Of a stretch of DNA of 64,000 nucleotides, positions 7,747 to 15,176 are shown piece by piece (the first letter of the stretch is position 1; each line of letters opens with the position of its first letter). Where the stretch lies: contig NZ_JAHZUY010000013.1 in NCBI RefSeq assembly GCF_019458025.1, positions 1 through 64,000 on the forward strand, read 5' to 3'. Source of the stretch: Caldovatus aquaticus. GTDB lineage: Bacteria > Pseudomonadota > Alphaproteobacteria > Acetobacterales > Acetobacteraceae. The notes under the pieces are model-generated. The model had not been told where the DNA came from. It made no database searches and was given only the letters and a program-made list of their open reading frames with translations. Both the position numbers and the translations under genes were made by a program.

Positions 7747-8241
7747 TCAGACGTCCACGACGCAGGCCGCGCTCCAGCGCCCGCCCGCCTCCGCGGGCTC
7801 GCGCGCGACGCGCAGGGCGGTGAGGGTCGCGCCCTTCGGCTCCACCGCCGGGGCGTGGCGCGCGGCGTCGACGGGTTCGCCCCAGAGCGTCCCGCGCAGG
7901 CGGAAGGGACCGGCGCCGCCGCCCTCGATGGTGACGGCGAAGCGGCCGAACAGCATCCGGCGCACCGCCATCTCGAAGATCACGGCGTTGAGCCACTCGA
8001 CCAGCAGCAGCTCGAGGTCGGGCGCCTCGCAGGTCACGCCGACCTCGGCCAGCGGCCGGACCTCGGCGGTGGTGACGATGCGCGTCAGGGCGAGCGCCGC
8101 CTGCTCGAAGGCCTGCTCGGGCGTCGGGCCCCAGCCGCGCACGCCGATGTCGGCATCGTGCGCGAAGTGCTCCCAGCCGGCCTCCGGCGCCGCCTGTGCC
8201 GCAGGTGTTGCCCCGCCCCCGCCCCGCTCCGTGTTCGGCAT
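7747..8241 (-). CDS. Archease, RtcB-activating protein
   Basis: 164 aa. After a short Gly/Ala-rich leader the archease fold begins with WEHFAHDADIGVRGWGPTPE (Asp residues bind Ca2+ in known archeases), followed by AFEQAALALTRIV, LELLLVEWLNAVIFEMAVRR and the ending ACVVDV. Archeases speed RtcB guanylylation and turnover. The ATG at 8241 has GGGAGGCCGGAG upstream and was chosen over a longer frame to 8316. rtcB starts 31 bases downstream, so the two form one operon. A weak FNR-like site lies upstream (8303-8316). Confidence 0.9.
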   Translation of the reverse strand: MPNTERGGGGATPAAQAAPEAGWEHFAHDADIGVRGWGPTPEQAFEQAALALTRIVTTAEVRPLAEVGVTCEAPDLELLLVEWLNAVIFEMAVRRMLFGRFAVTIEGGGAGPFRLRGTLWGEPVDAARHAPAVEPKGATLTALRVAREPAEAGGRWSAACVVDV

Positions 8242-8302
8242 CTCCGGCCTCCCGCGTCGTGGTGCCCGCCGCGCAGGCTGGGCGGGCCGCCGCCGCGCCA
8301 CA

Positions 8303-8316
8303 TTGACGCCGCGCAA
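8303..8316 (-). promoter_or_regulatory. Weak FNR/FixK-like site upstream of archease-rtcB
   Basis: TTGACGCCGCGCAA has one full half-site (TTGAC) and only CAA of the other half. It is centred 68 bases before the archease start, similar to the spacing at the hibernation-factor gene, but the expected -10 position holds only CAGCCT. Treated as a possible degenerate member of the island's box set. Confidence 0.22.
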
Positions 8317-8424
8317 GGCGGCGGGCCGCCGGGCCGCCTAGGAAACGCGGCCGGGACGCGGCGTTGATCGGTCCAGGAGCAATCTGGGTCCGCGCCCCGG
8401 AAACGGAAACAGGGAGCACGCGGC

Positions 8425-9105
8425 ATGCCTCCGCCCTCCTCTCCCGGCATCGTCCGGACCGAGCCGCTGGTCATTCCGCCCGTGGGGCTTCCCGGCGTGC
8501 TGGAGCTGCCGGCGCGGCCCGAGGCCGTGGTCGTCTTCGCCCACGGCAGCGGCTCGAGCCGGCTGAGCCCGCGCAACCGCCAGGTCGCCGCGGCGCTGCA
8601 CCATGCCGGCCTCGCCACCCTCCTGTTCGACCTGCTGACCGAGGAGGAGGCGGCCGACCGGCGCAACGTGTTCGACATCGGCCTGCTCGCCCGCCGCCTC
8701 GCGGCCGCCATGGAACACGTCGCCGCGCACGAGGCGACCGCGGGCCTGCCGGTCGGCCTGTTCGGCGCGAGCACCGGCGCGGCGGCCGCGCTGGTCGCCG
8801 CCGCGACGCGACCCGGAGCGGTGGGCGCCATCGTCTCGCGCGGCGGGCGGCCGGACCTCGCGGGCGAGGGGCATCTCACGCGCGTCACGGCGCCGACGCT
8901 CTTCATCGTCGGCGGCGAGGACCACGAGGTGCTGCGCCTGAACGAGTGGGCCCAGTCCTGGATGACCTGCCCGACCGAGCTCGCCATCGTGCCGGGCGCG
9001 ACGCACCTCTTCGAGGAGCCGGGCGCGCTGGAGCAGGTGGCGCGGCTCGCCGCGGGCTGGTTCCTCCGCTGGCTGGCGCCGGAGCCGAGCCATGTGGCCG
9101 CCTGA
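8425..9105 (+). CDS. Dienelactone-hydrolase-like alpha/beta hydrolase
   Basis: 226 aa cytoplasmic alpha/beta hydrolase. Seen: a leading strand and oxyanion region VVVFAHGSGSSRLSPRNR, the nucleophile elbow GASTG (Ser at about residue 115), an Asp-containing LFIVGGEDHEVL and a late His in GATHLFEEPG, giving a plausible Ser-Asp-His triad. The ATG is preceded by AACAGGGAG. The natural substrate is unknown. Its last 14 bases overlap the phosphoribosyltransferase gene, indicating translational coupling. Homologous hydrolase/phosphoribosyltransferase pairs, sometimes fused, are known in stress clusters. Confidence 0.82.
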   Translation: MPPPSSPGIVRTEPLVIPPVGLPGVLELPARPEAVVVFAHGSGSSRLSPRNRQVAAALHHAGLATLLFDLLTEEEAADRRNVFDIGLLARRLAAAMEHVAAHEATAGLPVGLFGASTGAAAALVAAATRPGAVGAIVSRGGRPDLAGEGHLTRVTAPTLFIVGGEDHEVLRLNEWAQSWMTCPTELAIVPGATHLFEEPGALEQVARLAAGWFLRWLAPEPSHVAA

Positions 9106-9802
9106 ACCGCCGCTGTTCGCCGACCGCGCCGAGGCCGGCCAGCGGCTCGGCGTGCGCCTGCGGCGCCTCAGCCCGCCGCTCGAGCGGCCGATCGTCTATG
9201 CCCTGCCGCGCGGCGGCGTCGCGGTCGGGGCGGCGGTCGCGGCGGCGCTCGGCCACGCCCCGCTCGATCTCGTCCTGGTGCGCAAGATCGGCGCGCCGGG
9301 CCAGCCGGAGCTCGCGCTCGGCGCCGTGGTGAACGGCGCCGAGGCCGAGACGGTGCTGAATGCCGACGTCGTCGCGCTCACCGGTGCCGACGAGGCCTAC
9401 ATCGCGCGGGCGCGCGCGCAGGCGCTGGCGGAGATCGAGCGGCGCCGCCAGCTCTACCTCGCCGGCCGGCCGCGCCCCGATCCGCGCGGGCGCGCCGCCG
9501 TGGTGGTGGACGACGGGCTGGCGACCGGCGCCACCGCGCGCGCGGCGCTGCACGCGCTGCGCCGGCGCGGCCCCGCGCGCCTGGTGCTCGCGGTCCCGGT
9601 CGCGCCGCCCGAGACCATCGCGGCGCTGCGCGGCGAGGCGGACGAGATCGTCTGCCTGGCGGAGAGCGAGATCCCCTTCGGCATCGGCGGCTGCTATGCC
9701 GACTTCCACCAGCTCGACGACGCCGAGGTGATCCGCCTGCTCGACGCCGCCGCCGCGGCGGCGCGCTCGGCCCCCGAGGGCGGCGGCGGATCCGCCGGCT
9801 GA
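9092..9802 (+). CDS. Phosphoribosyltransferase-family protein
   Basis: 236 aa. The type I PRTase core shows the N-terminal YALPRGGVAVGAAVA loop, LVRKIGAPGQPELALGAV, and the PRPP-binding motif VVVDDGLATGATARAAL at about residues 137-153. C-terminal segments (IVCLAESEIPFGIGGCYADF) are typical of this stress-associated subfamily. The base or small-molecule acceptor is unknown. It starts inside the preceding hydrolase gene (14-base overlap) and is probably co-translated with it. Confidence 0.85.
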   Translation: MWPPEPPLFADRAEAGQRLGVRLRRLSPPLERPIVYALPRGGVAVGAAVAAALGHAPLDLVLVRKIGAPGQPELALGAVVNGAEAETVLNADVVALTGADEAYIARARAQALAEIERRRQLYLAGRPRPDPRGRAAVVVDDGLATGATARAALHALRRRGPARLVLAVPVAPPETIAALRGEADEIVCLAESEIPFGIGGCYADFHQLDDAEVIRLLDAAAAAARSAPEGGGGSAG

Positions 9803-10165
9803 GGAGGCCTCGTCCCCGTGGCCGCCGGCGAGGCCGGGCGTCGTCCCGCAGCGAGGCCCCTGGCAAGGCCCGGCGATCGCGGCCATGCTGCCCGCGCCTT
9901 CGGCGGGCGCGGCCGTTTGCCCGCCGGTGCGGTGGCTGGGCGTGTCGTTGCGGTCCGCGCACCGTTCTGATCTCGATCAAACGGGGGCGGCCGCGCCCTT
10001 GTAGAGTTCGCGGCCGCCGACCGTTCGCGGCCGCCGGCCCGGCAAGAGGCGTCCTTCGGGTTCCGGCCCGGCGGTGCCGCGGCAACCGGCGGGCGCACCC
10101 GCCGGCGCGGCGGGCCTTGCGCGAAGCGAACACCGGGGCGAACACCGGCCCCAGGGGGACATTGC
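9803..10165. other. 363-base leader region before the Lon-family gene
   Basis: No gene recognised. It holds the FNR-type promoter described at 9967-10007 and then about 150 bases of transcribed leader before the Lon-family start codon. The leader is GC-rich; I see no riboswitch fold that I can name. Confidence 0.5.
9967..10007 (+). promoter_or_regulatory. FNR/FixK-type box plus -10 before the Lon-family gene
   Basis: CTGATCTCGATCAA at 9967-9980 matches TTGAT-N4-ATCAA at 9 of 10 positions. TAGAGT at 10002-10007 lies at the expected -10 spacing from a box centred at -41.5, giving a predicted transcript start near 10015. The site points rightward toward the Lon-like and Usp-like gene pair. Confidence 0.58.
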
Positions 10166-12646
10166 ATGGATGCGACCGACCCGCAGGTTTCCGGCCAGCC
10201 GGCGGAGGCGCCGCCCGCCGCGCTGCCGGCCGAGCGGCTCTACCGGCCGGCGGATCTCTCCGCGCTCGCCTTCACGACCACGGCGGAGCTGGAGCCCCTG
10301 CAGGGGCTGGCGGGCCAGGCCCGCGCCCGCGAGGCGGTCCGGCTCGGCACGCAGATCGCCGCCGACGGATTCAACATCTTCGCCGTGGGGCCGGGTGCCG
10401 CGCGCGTCGGCGAGGCGCTCCGGGAGCTGCTGCGGGAGGCCGCGGCGCGCCGCCCCGCGCCGCCCGACTGGGTCTACGTGAACAATTTCGCGGTGCCGCA
10501 CCGGCCGGTGGCCCTCGCGCTGCCCGCCGGCCGGGCGCCGGCGCTGCGCGCCGCCCTCTCCGGCCTGATCGACGAGCTGCGCGCCGCGCTGCCCGCGCTG
10601 TTCGAGAGCGAGGACTACCAGCGCCGGCGGAGCGCCATCGAGGCCTCCTTCCAGGGCGAGGCCGAGCGGCGCTTCGCCGCGCTCGGCGAGAAGGCGGCGG
10701 CGAAGGGGGTCGCGATCCTGCGCACGCCGATGGGGTTCGCGGTCGCGCCGGCGCGCGAGGGCAAGGTGGTCCCGCCGGACGAGTTCGCCGCCTGGCCGCC
10801 GGAGCGCCAGGCCGAGATGCGCGCGGCCATCGAGGAGATCGAGAAGGACCTGGAGGAGACGCTGCGCGGCATCCCGCGCATCGAGAAGGAGCGCCGGGAT
10901 GCGGTGCGCGCCCTCGACCGCGAGACGGCGAAGCTCGCGATCGACCAGGCGATCGAGGAGGCGAAGGCGCCCTTCGCCGACCTGCCGCGGGTGCTGGAGC
11001 ATCTCGAGGCGGTCCGCGCCGACCTGCTGGACCACGCGCCGCTCTTCCTCGAGGCCCAGGCGCTGCCGCCGGACGGCGGGATGCCGGTCGGGCTGCCGGC
11101 GGGCCCGCGCAGCATGAGCCCGTTCGACCGCTACGACGTCAATGTCCTGGTGACGCGGCCCGCGGAGGCGGGCGCGCCGGTGATCGAGGAGCTGCACCCG
11201 ACGCTCGGCAACCTCGTCGGCCGGGTCGAGCACATCCCGGTGCAGGGCGCGCTGATCACCAACTTCCGCCTGATCAAGCCCGGATCGCTGCACCGCGCCA
11301 ACGGCGGGACCATCCTGATCGACGCGCGCGCCCTGCTGATGGAGCCGTTCAGCTGGGCCGCCCTCAAGCGCGCGCTGCTGCAGCGGCGCATCACCATCGA
11401 GGACGTCGCGCAGCACATCGGCCTCACCAGCACCGTCTCGCTGGAGCCCGACCCGATCCCGCTCGACGTCAAGGTGGTGCTGGTCGGGGAGCGGCTGCTC
11501 CACTACCTGCTGGCGGCGCTCGATCCCGACCTCGACCGGCACTTCAAGATCGTCGCCGATTTCGACGACGAGGCGGCGCGCTCGCCGGAGAGCGAGGCGA
11601 TGCTCGCGCGGATGATCGGAACCATCGCCCGGGAGGAGGGGCTGCGGCCGCTCGACCGCGGCGCCGCGGCGCGCGCCGTGGAGCACGCCGCGCGTCTCGC
11701 CGAGGACGCCGAGCGGCTGACGCTGCTCACGGAGCGGCTGCGCGATCTTGTGGTCGAGGCGGACCACTGGGCCGGCCTCGCCGGCCGCGCCGCGATCGCC
11801 CGCGAGGACGTCGAGCGCACCATCGCCGAGCAGCGGCGCCGGCTCGCGCGCGTGCACGAGCTCGCGCGCGAGGCGATCCTGCGCGACATCGCCCTGATCG
11901 CCACCACGGGCAGCCGCGTCGGGCAGGTCAACGGGCTCAGCGTGATCACGATCGGCGGCCAGGCCTTCGGCCGCCCGACGCGCATCACCGCCCGCGTGCG
12001 GCCCGGCTCCGGGCGGATCGTGGACATCGAGCGCGAGGTGGCGCTGGGCGGTCCGCTGCACGCCAAGGGCGTGCTGATCCTTACCGGCTTCCTGTCGGGC
12101 CGCTACGCCCTCGATGCGCCGATGTCGCTCTACGCCAGCCTGGTGTTCGAGCAGTCCTACGGCGGCGTCGAGGGCGACAGCGCCTCCTGCGCCGAGCTGC
12201 TCGCGCTGCTCTCGGCCCTCTCTGGCCTGCCGCTGCGCCAGGACCTCGCGGTCACCGGCTCGGTCAACCAGCATGGCGACGTCCAGGCGATCGGGGGCGT
12301 GAACGAGAAGATCGAGGGGTTCTTCGAGGTCTGCCGCGCGCGCGGGCTGACCGGGACGCAGGGCGTGGTGATCCCGCACGCCAACGTGCAGCACCTGATG
12401 CTGCACGCCGACGTCGTCGAGGCCTGCGCCGCCGGCCGCTTCGCCATCTACCCGGTGCGGCGCATCGACGAGGCGGCTGCCCTGCTGACCGGGCGCCCCG
12501 CGGGGGTCCGGGGGCCGGACGGCGCCTATCCCGAGGGCAGCGTCAACCGCCTGGTGGAGGAGCGCCTCCGGCGCTTCGCCGCGGCGCGGCGGGCGATGCA
12601 CGAGGGGGCGGCCGCGGAGGCGGGACCGGAGGAGGGCGGATCATGA
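10166..12646 (+). CDS. Lon-family ATP-dependent protease (LonB/YcbZ-like)
   Basis: 826 aa. An AAA-type N-terminal part is followed by a Lon protease domain at about residues 570-790. The serine-lysine dyad is visible: Ser672 in EGDSASCAELLALLSAL and Lys715 in GGVNEKIEGF, 43 residues apart, the same spacing as in classical Lon. A coiled-coil-rich stretch lies at about 215-270, and a Walker B-like GGTILIDARALL follows. The Walker A position (GPGAARVG, residues 75-82) lacks GK[ST], so nucleotide binding may be altered. CAGGGGGA precedes the ATG. It overlaps the Usp-like gene by four bases (ATGA) and has its own FNR-type promoter. Probable role: protein turnover under oxygen limitation or stress. 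Confidence 0.88.
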   Translation: MDATDPQVSGQPAEAPPAALPAERLYRPADLSALAFTTTAELEPLQGLAGQARAREAVRLGTQIAADGFNIFAVGPGAARVGEALRELLREAAARRPAPPDWVYVNNFAVPHRPVALALPAGRAPALRAALSGLIDELRAALPALFESEDYQRRRSAIEASFQGEAERRFAALGEKAAAKGVAILRTPMGFAVAPAREGKVVPPDEFAAWPPERQAEMRAAIEEIEKDLEETLRGIPRIEKERRDAVRALDRETAKLAIDQAIEEAKAPFADLPRVLEHLEAVRADLLDHAPLFLEAQALPPDGGMPVGLPAGPRSMSPFDRYDVNVLVTRPAEAGAPVIEELHPTLGNLVGRVEHIPVQGALITNFRLIKPGSLHRANGGTILIDARALLMEPFSWAALKRALLQRRITIEDVAQHIGLTSTVSLEPDPIPLDVKVVLVGERLLHYLLAALDPDLDRHFKIVADFDDEAARSPESEAMLARMIGTIAREEGLRPLDRGAAARAVEHAARLAEDAERLTLLTERLRDLVVEADHWAGLAGRAAIAREDVERTIAEQRRRLARVHELAREAILRDIALIATTGSRVGQVNGLSVITIGGQAFGRPTRITARVRPGSGRIVDIEREVALGGPLHAKGVLILTGFLSGRYALDAPMSLYASLVFEQSYGGVEGDSASCAELLALLSALSGLPLRQDLAVTGSVNQHGDVQAIGGVNEKIEGFFEVCRARGLTGTQGVVIPHANVQHLMLHADVVEACAAGRFAIYPVRRIDEAAALLTGRPAGVRGPDGAYPEGSVNRLVEERLRRFAAARRAMHEGAAAEAGPEEGGS

Positions 12647-13521
12647 CGCGCGAACCCGACGCGTTCCGGCGCGTCCTGCTCGACCTCGCCGAGACGGGCG
12701 ACGGCGAGGGCGGGGTCCGGGCGGCGGCGGAGCTCGCGCGCCTGCTGGGGGTCGACCTGCTCGGCGTCTTCGTCGCCGACGAGGCGGTGCTCGGCCTCGC
12801 GGACCTTCCCCTGGCGCGGGAGCTGCGGCTGCCCGGCTACGAGTGGAGCCGGATAGACGCGGCGCGGATCGCCGCGGAGTTCGAGGGCGCCGCGCGGCGC
12901 GCGCGGCGGCTGCTCGAGGAGCAGTGCGCGCGGCTCGGCGTTTCCGCCGCGTTCGAGTTCCTGCGCGGCGACCCGGCGGCGGCTCTCGGCGCCCTGGCGC
13001 GGGCGGGCGACATCGTCGCCCTGCCCGGGGCGCGGGCCCCGGCGGGGCGGGCGAGCGGCGAGCCGCTGCCCCGCGCCCTGGAGGCCGCGCTGCGCTCGGC
13101 GGCGTCGGTCATGCTGCTGCCGCAGCGGATCGCCCGTCACGCGGGACCGGTCGCGGCCGTGGCGGCGACCCCCTCCGACCCTGGGCTGCGCGCCGCCGCC
13201 GGCATCGCCGCGGCGGCGCGCGAGCGGCTGCTCGTGCTGCGGCCGCCGGGCGCCGCCGGCTTCGAGGAGGCGGTGGCCGCGGCGACGCGCGCGGCGCGCC
13301 TGCCCGAGGGGCGGGTCCTCGCGCGCGGACTGCGCGAGCTGAGCGCCGACGCCATCCTGGAGGCGCTCGAGGGCGCGCGGGAGCGGCTGCTGGTGCTCGG
13401 CCGCGGCGCCGCCGGCGCGGCGCGGCTGCTGCCGCCGCCGCTGGTCTCGGCGCGCGGCGTTCCCGCGCTCCTCGTCGGTCCGCCGGAGGAGTCCCCGGCG
13501 GCGGAGGACCGGAAGGGCTGA
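12643..13521 (+). CDS. Universal-stress-protein-like tandem-domain protein
   Basis: 292 aa. The N-terminal half (FRRVLLDLAETGDGEGGVRA, then AAELARLLGVDLLGVFVADE) has the strand-loop-helix pattern of a UspA Rossmann-like domain. The C-terminal half (GPVAAVAATPSDPGLRAAAG onward) looks like a second, more degenerate copy ending GVPALLVGPPEE. The ATP-binding GxxGxxG motif of UspA is not clear, so the call is by fold pattern only. The start codon overlaps the Lon-like stop codon (ATGA), so the two are co-translated and both depend on the FNR-type promoter at 9967-10007. Confidence 0.6.
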   Translation: MTREPDAFRRVLLDLAETGDGEGGVRAAAELARLLGVDLLGVFVADEAVLGLADLPLARELRLPGYEWSRIDAARIAAEFEGAARRARRLLEEQCARLGVSAAFEFLRGDPAAALGALARAGDIVALPGARAPAGRASGEPLPRALEAALRSAASVMLLPQRIARHAGPVAAVAATPSDPGLRAAAGIAAAARERLLVLRPPGAAGFEEAVAAATRAARLPEGRVLARGLRELSADAILEALEGARERLLVLGRGAAGAARLLPPPLVSARGVPALLVGPPEESPAAEDRKG

Positions 13522-13530
13522 GGCGCCGCC

Positions 13531-13953
13531 TCAGTCGGGCCACAGGCCGCGCAGCTCGGCGGGGGTGACGGCCTTGGCGTCCTCGATCTCGGCCGGAGGG
13601 AGGCGGGCGGCGAGGAGGGCGAGCAGGGCGCGCGCCACCTGCTCGGCGTCCACCGCCGGGTCGCGGTGGACGCCCTCGCGGATGCGCTCGAGGAAGGCCT
13701 CGCGTGTCCGGATGCGGAAGGCGCGTCCGGTCGGCCGCCAGCCCTCGTAGTACTCGCCGCGCAACAGCGTCGGAAGCTGGGTGCCGAGGGCGGCCACCTC
13801 GTCCACCGGCAGGCAATCGCGCAGGGCGTGCGCGGCCGCGCGCAGCGCCCGGTAGGCCCGCTCCCGGTCGTGCCAGCCGAGCCGCGCCACGAACGCTTCG
13901 AACCACTCCGCGGCCACGCGGACCGCCTCGTCGAATTCCCGGATGCCGTTCAC
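13531..13953 (-). CDS. DUF2267 domain protein
   Basis: 140 aa. FDEAVRVAAEWFEAFVARLG, a RERAYRALRAAAHALRDCLP helix and LGTQLPTLLRGEYYEGWRPT are the hallmark DUF2267 segments. The GTG at 13953 is chosen because AAGGGAG lies eight bases upstream and the preceding frame to 14172 is low-complexity Pro/Ala/Arg with no Shine-Dalgarno. Function is unknown. It converges on the Usp-like gene with a 9-base gap. An FNR-type box lies upstream at 14159-14172, like the one before the other DUF2267 gene at the window's left end. Confidence 0.85.
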   Translation of the reverse strand: MNGIREFDEAVRVAAEWFEAFVARLGWHDRERAYRALRAAAHALRDCLPVDEVAALGTQLPTLLRGEYYEGWRPTGRAFRIRTREAFLERIREGVHRDPAVDAEQVARALLALLAARLPPAEIEDAKAVTPAELRGLWPD

Positions 13954-14297
13954 CGTCCTTGCTCCCTTGCCCGCGGAGGCCCCCGCGTCGCGACCGGCCG
14001 GTGGGGCGGGCGCTCCGCAGGCGCGACAGGGCGGCGTATGGCGCCGGTCCCGCAGGACGGCGGCATTTCCCGTTCCTCCTCGCGGCCGCATGGGCGCCCG
14101 GACGGGCCCGGCCCCGCCGGCGGCGCGCGCATTCGGCTCCGGCGCGGGCGCCGCGTCCTTGATCTCGGTCATCGCGCCCGCGCGAACGGGGGAGGGAGCG
14201 ACGGGGCGCCTTCCGCGCCGCCACGATCCCCGCCATGGTGCGGCCGAGGAGGCCCCTGCCCGGGCCCGGAGGGAGAGAGAAGCGGAGGTCGCGTGCC
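13954..14297. other. 344-base divergent intergenic region
   Basis: It separates the leftward DUF2267 gene from the rightward HslV-like gene. Apart from the FNR-type box at 14159-14172 and the Shine-Dalgarno sequences of the two flanking genes, I see nothing recognisable. The long frame that crosses it on the minus strand has no start signal. Confidence 0.5.
14131..14172 (-). promoter_or_regulatory. FNR/FixK-type box before the second DUF2267 gene
   Basis: TTGATCTCGGTCAT at 14159-14172 matches TTGAT-N4-ATCAA at 8 of 10 positions and shares its CTCG centre with the box at 9967. On the minus strand CCGAAT (14136-14131, 3 of 6 to TATAAT) is at the -10 distance. This leaves a leader of about 170 bases. 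It is the weakest of the five main boxes. Confidence 0.42.
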
Positions 14298-14897
14298 GTG
14301 AGCATCATCGTCGCCCTGTGGCTCGGCACCGGCCGCGGCGGCGGAGGCGGGACCTGGGTCGGCAGCGACACCGTGGTCTGCGCCGACAACATCCGCCACG
14401 CCTTCGGCCCGAAATGGGTGGTGCGGGCGCCGTGGGCGATCGGCGTGGCGGGGCACCTGCGCGCCGCCAACGTGCTGTTCCGCGGCGCCGAGACGCTGCT
14501 CGAGGGCCTGTCGGGGCCCGACGAGTTCGCGCTGCGGGCGCGCGCGCTGCTGCAGGCCGACGGCTTCCGCGGCGGCGCGGAGGAGCGCGGGCCGCTCGAT
14601 CTCGCGCAGACCCTCCTGCTCGCCCGCCCGGGCGGGGTGTGGGCGATCGGCGCCGACTTCTCGATCCTGCCGGTGCCGGCCGGCACGGTCTGGGCCGAGG
14701 GATCGGGGCGCGAGGTCGCGCTCGGCGCCGGCCACGCCCTGCTGCGCGCGGCGGAGGCGGAAGGCCGCCGCGTGGACGGCGCCGCCGTTCTGCGGCACAC
14801 CCTCGAGACCGCCATCGCCCTGGACATCACCTGTGGCGGCGAGGCCTGGATCCGGGAACTTGCGGAGCCCACGCACGCACGGGCCGGTGGCGGCTGA
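14298..14897 (+). CDS. HslV/proteasome-like Ntn-hydrolase-fold protein
   Basis: 199 aa. The N-terminus MSIIVALWLG, then TWVGSDTVVCADN, GPKWVVRAPWAIGVAGHL and the later GSGREVALGAGHALLRAA and TAIALDITCGGE follow the order of HslV (ClpQ) motifs TTIV, GDGQ, KKVRR, GFAGG, IGSGG and ALDIAGDICIYT. After Met removal, Ser would be residue 1 in place of the usual Thr nucleophile, with a nearby Asp and Lys. It is not the housekeeping HslV: no hslU is adjacent and identity is low. The GTG start has GGAGGTCG upstream. It could be a self-compartmentalised peptidase or an inactive relative. Confidence 0.55.
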   Translation: MSIIVALWLGTGRGGGGGTWVGSDTVVCADNIRHAFGPKWVVRAPWAIGVAGHLRAANVLFRGAETLLEGLSGPDEFALRARALLQADGFRGGAEERGPLDLAQTLLLARPGGVWAIGADFSILPVPAGTVWAEGSGREVALGAGHALLRAAEAEGRRVDGAAVLRHTLETAIALDITCGGEAWIRELAEPTHARAGGG

Positions 14898-15176
14898 GGG
14901 CGGTCGCAGGCGGACGATCCGCGAGAGCCGTCGGCGCGTGCCCGGGCCAGCGGAAGGGCGCCGGCGCGCCCCCGGCGGCGCCGGGGGACGGCCGGCGGGC
15001 CTGCGGGAGACGCGGCGCATGAGGGCCGGACGGGACGGCGCGACGACGAGCAGGGGAACCCGGCCTCCCGCCATCGCCGGGGGGCGGCGCTCCGCGGGCG
15101 GGCGGGGCGTTCGCCGGAGCGGCGCGGCCGCTCGCCGCCTTGCGGCGGAGCGGCCCGGGCGGGCGGAGCATCCGCG

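Noticed and set aside
8364-8377. TTGATCGGTCCAGG before the hydrolase gene as another FNR-type box
   Set aside because: Only the left half matches; the right half has no agreement with ATCAA and no -10 is seen at the right distance.
9977-12601. An 874-codon minus-strand frame opposite the Lon-like gene
   Set aside because: It mirrors the Lon-like codons, has no recognisable motif and no start signal; the plus-strand gene has a dyad, Shine-Dalgarno and promoter.
13954-14172. Longer start (ATG at 14172) for the second DUF2267 protein
   Set aside because: The extra 73 residues are low-complexity, there is no Shine-Dalgarno, and the ATG lies inside the FNR-type box, so the region is more likely promoter and leader.
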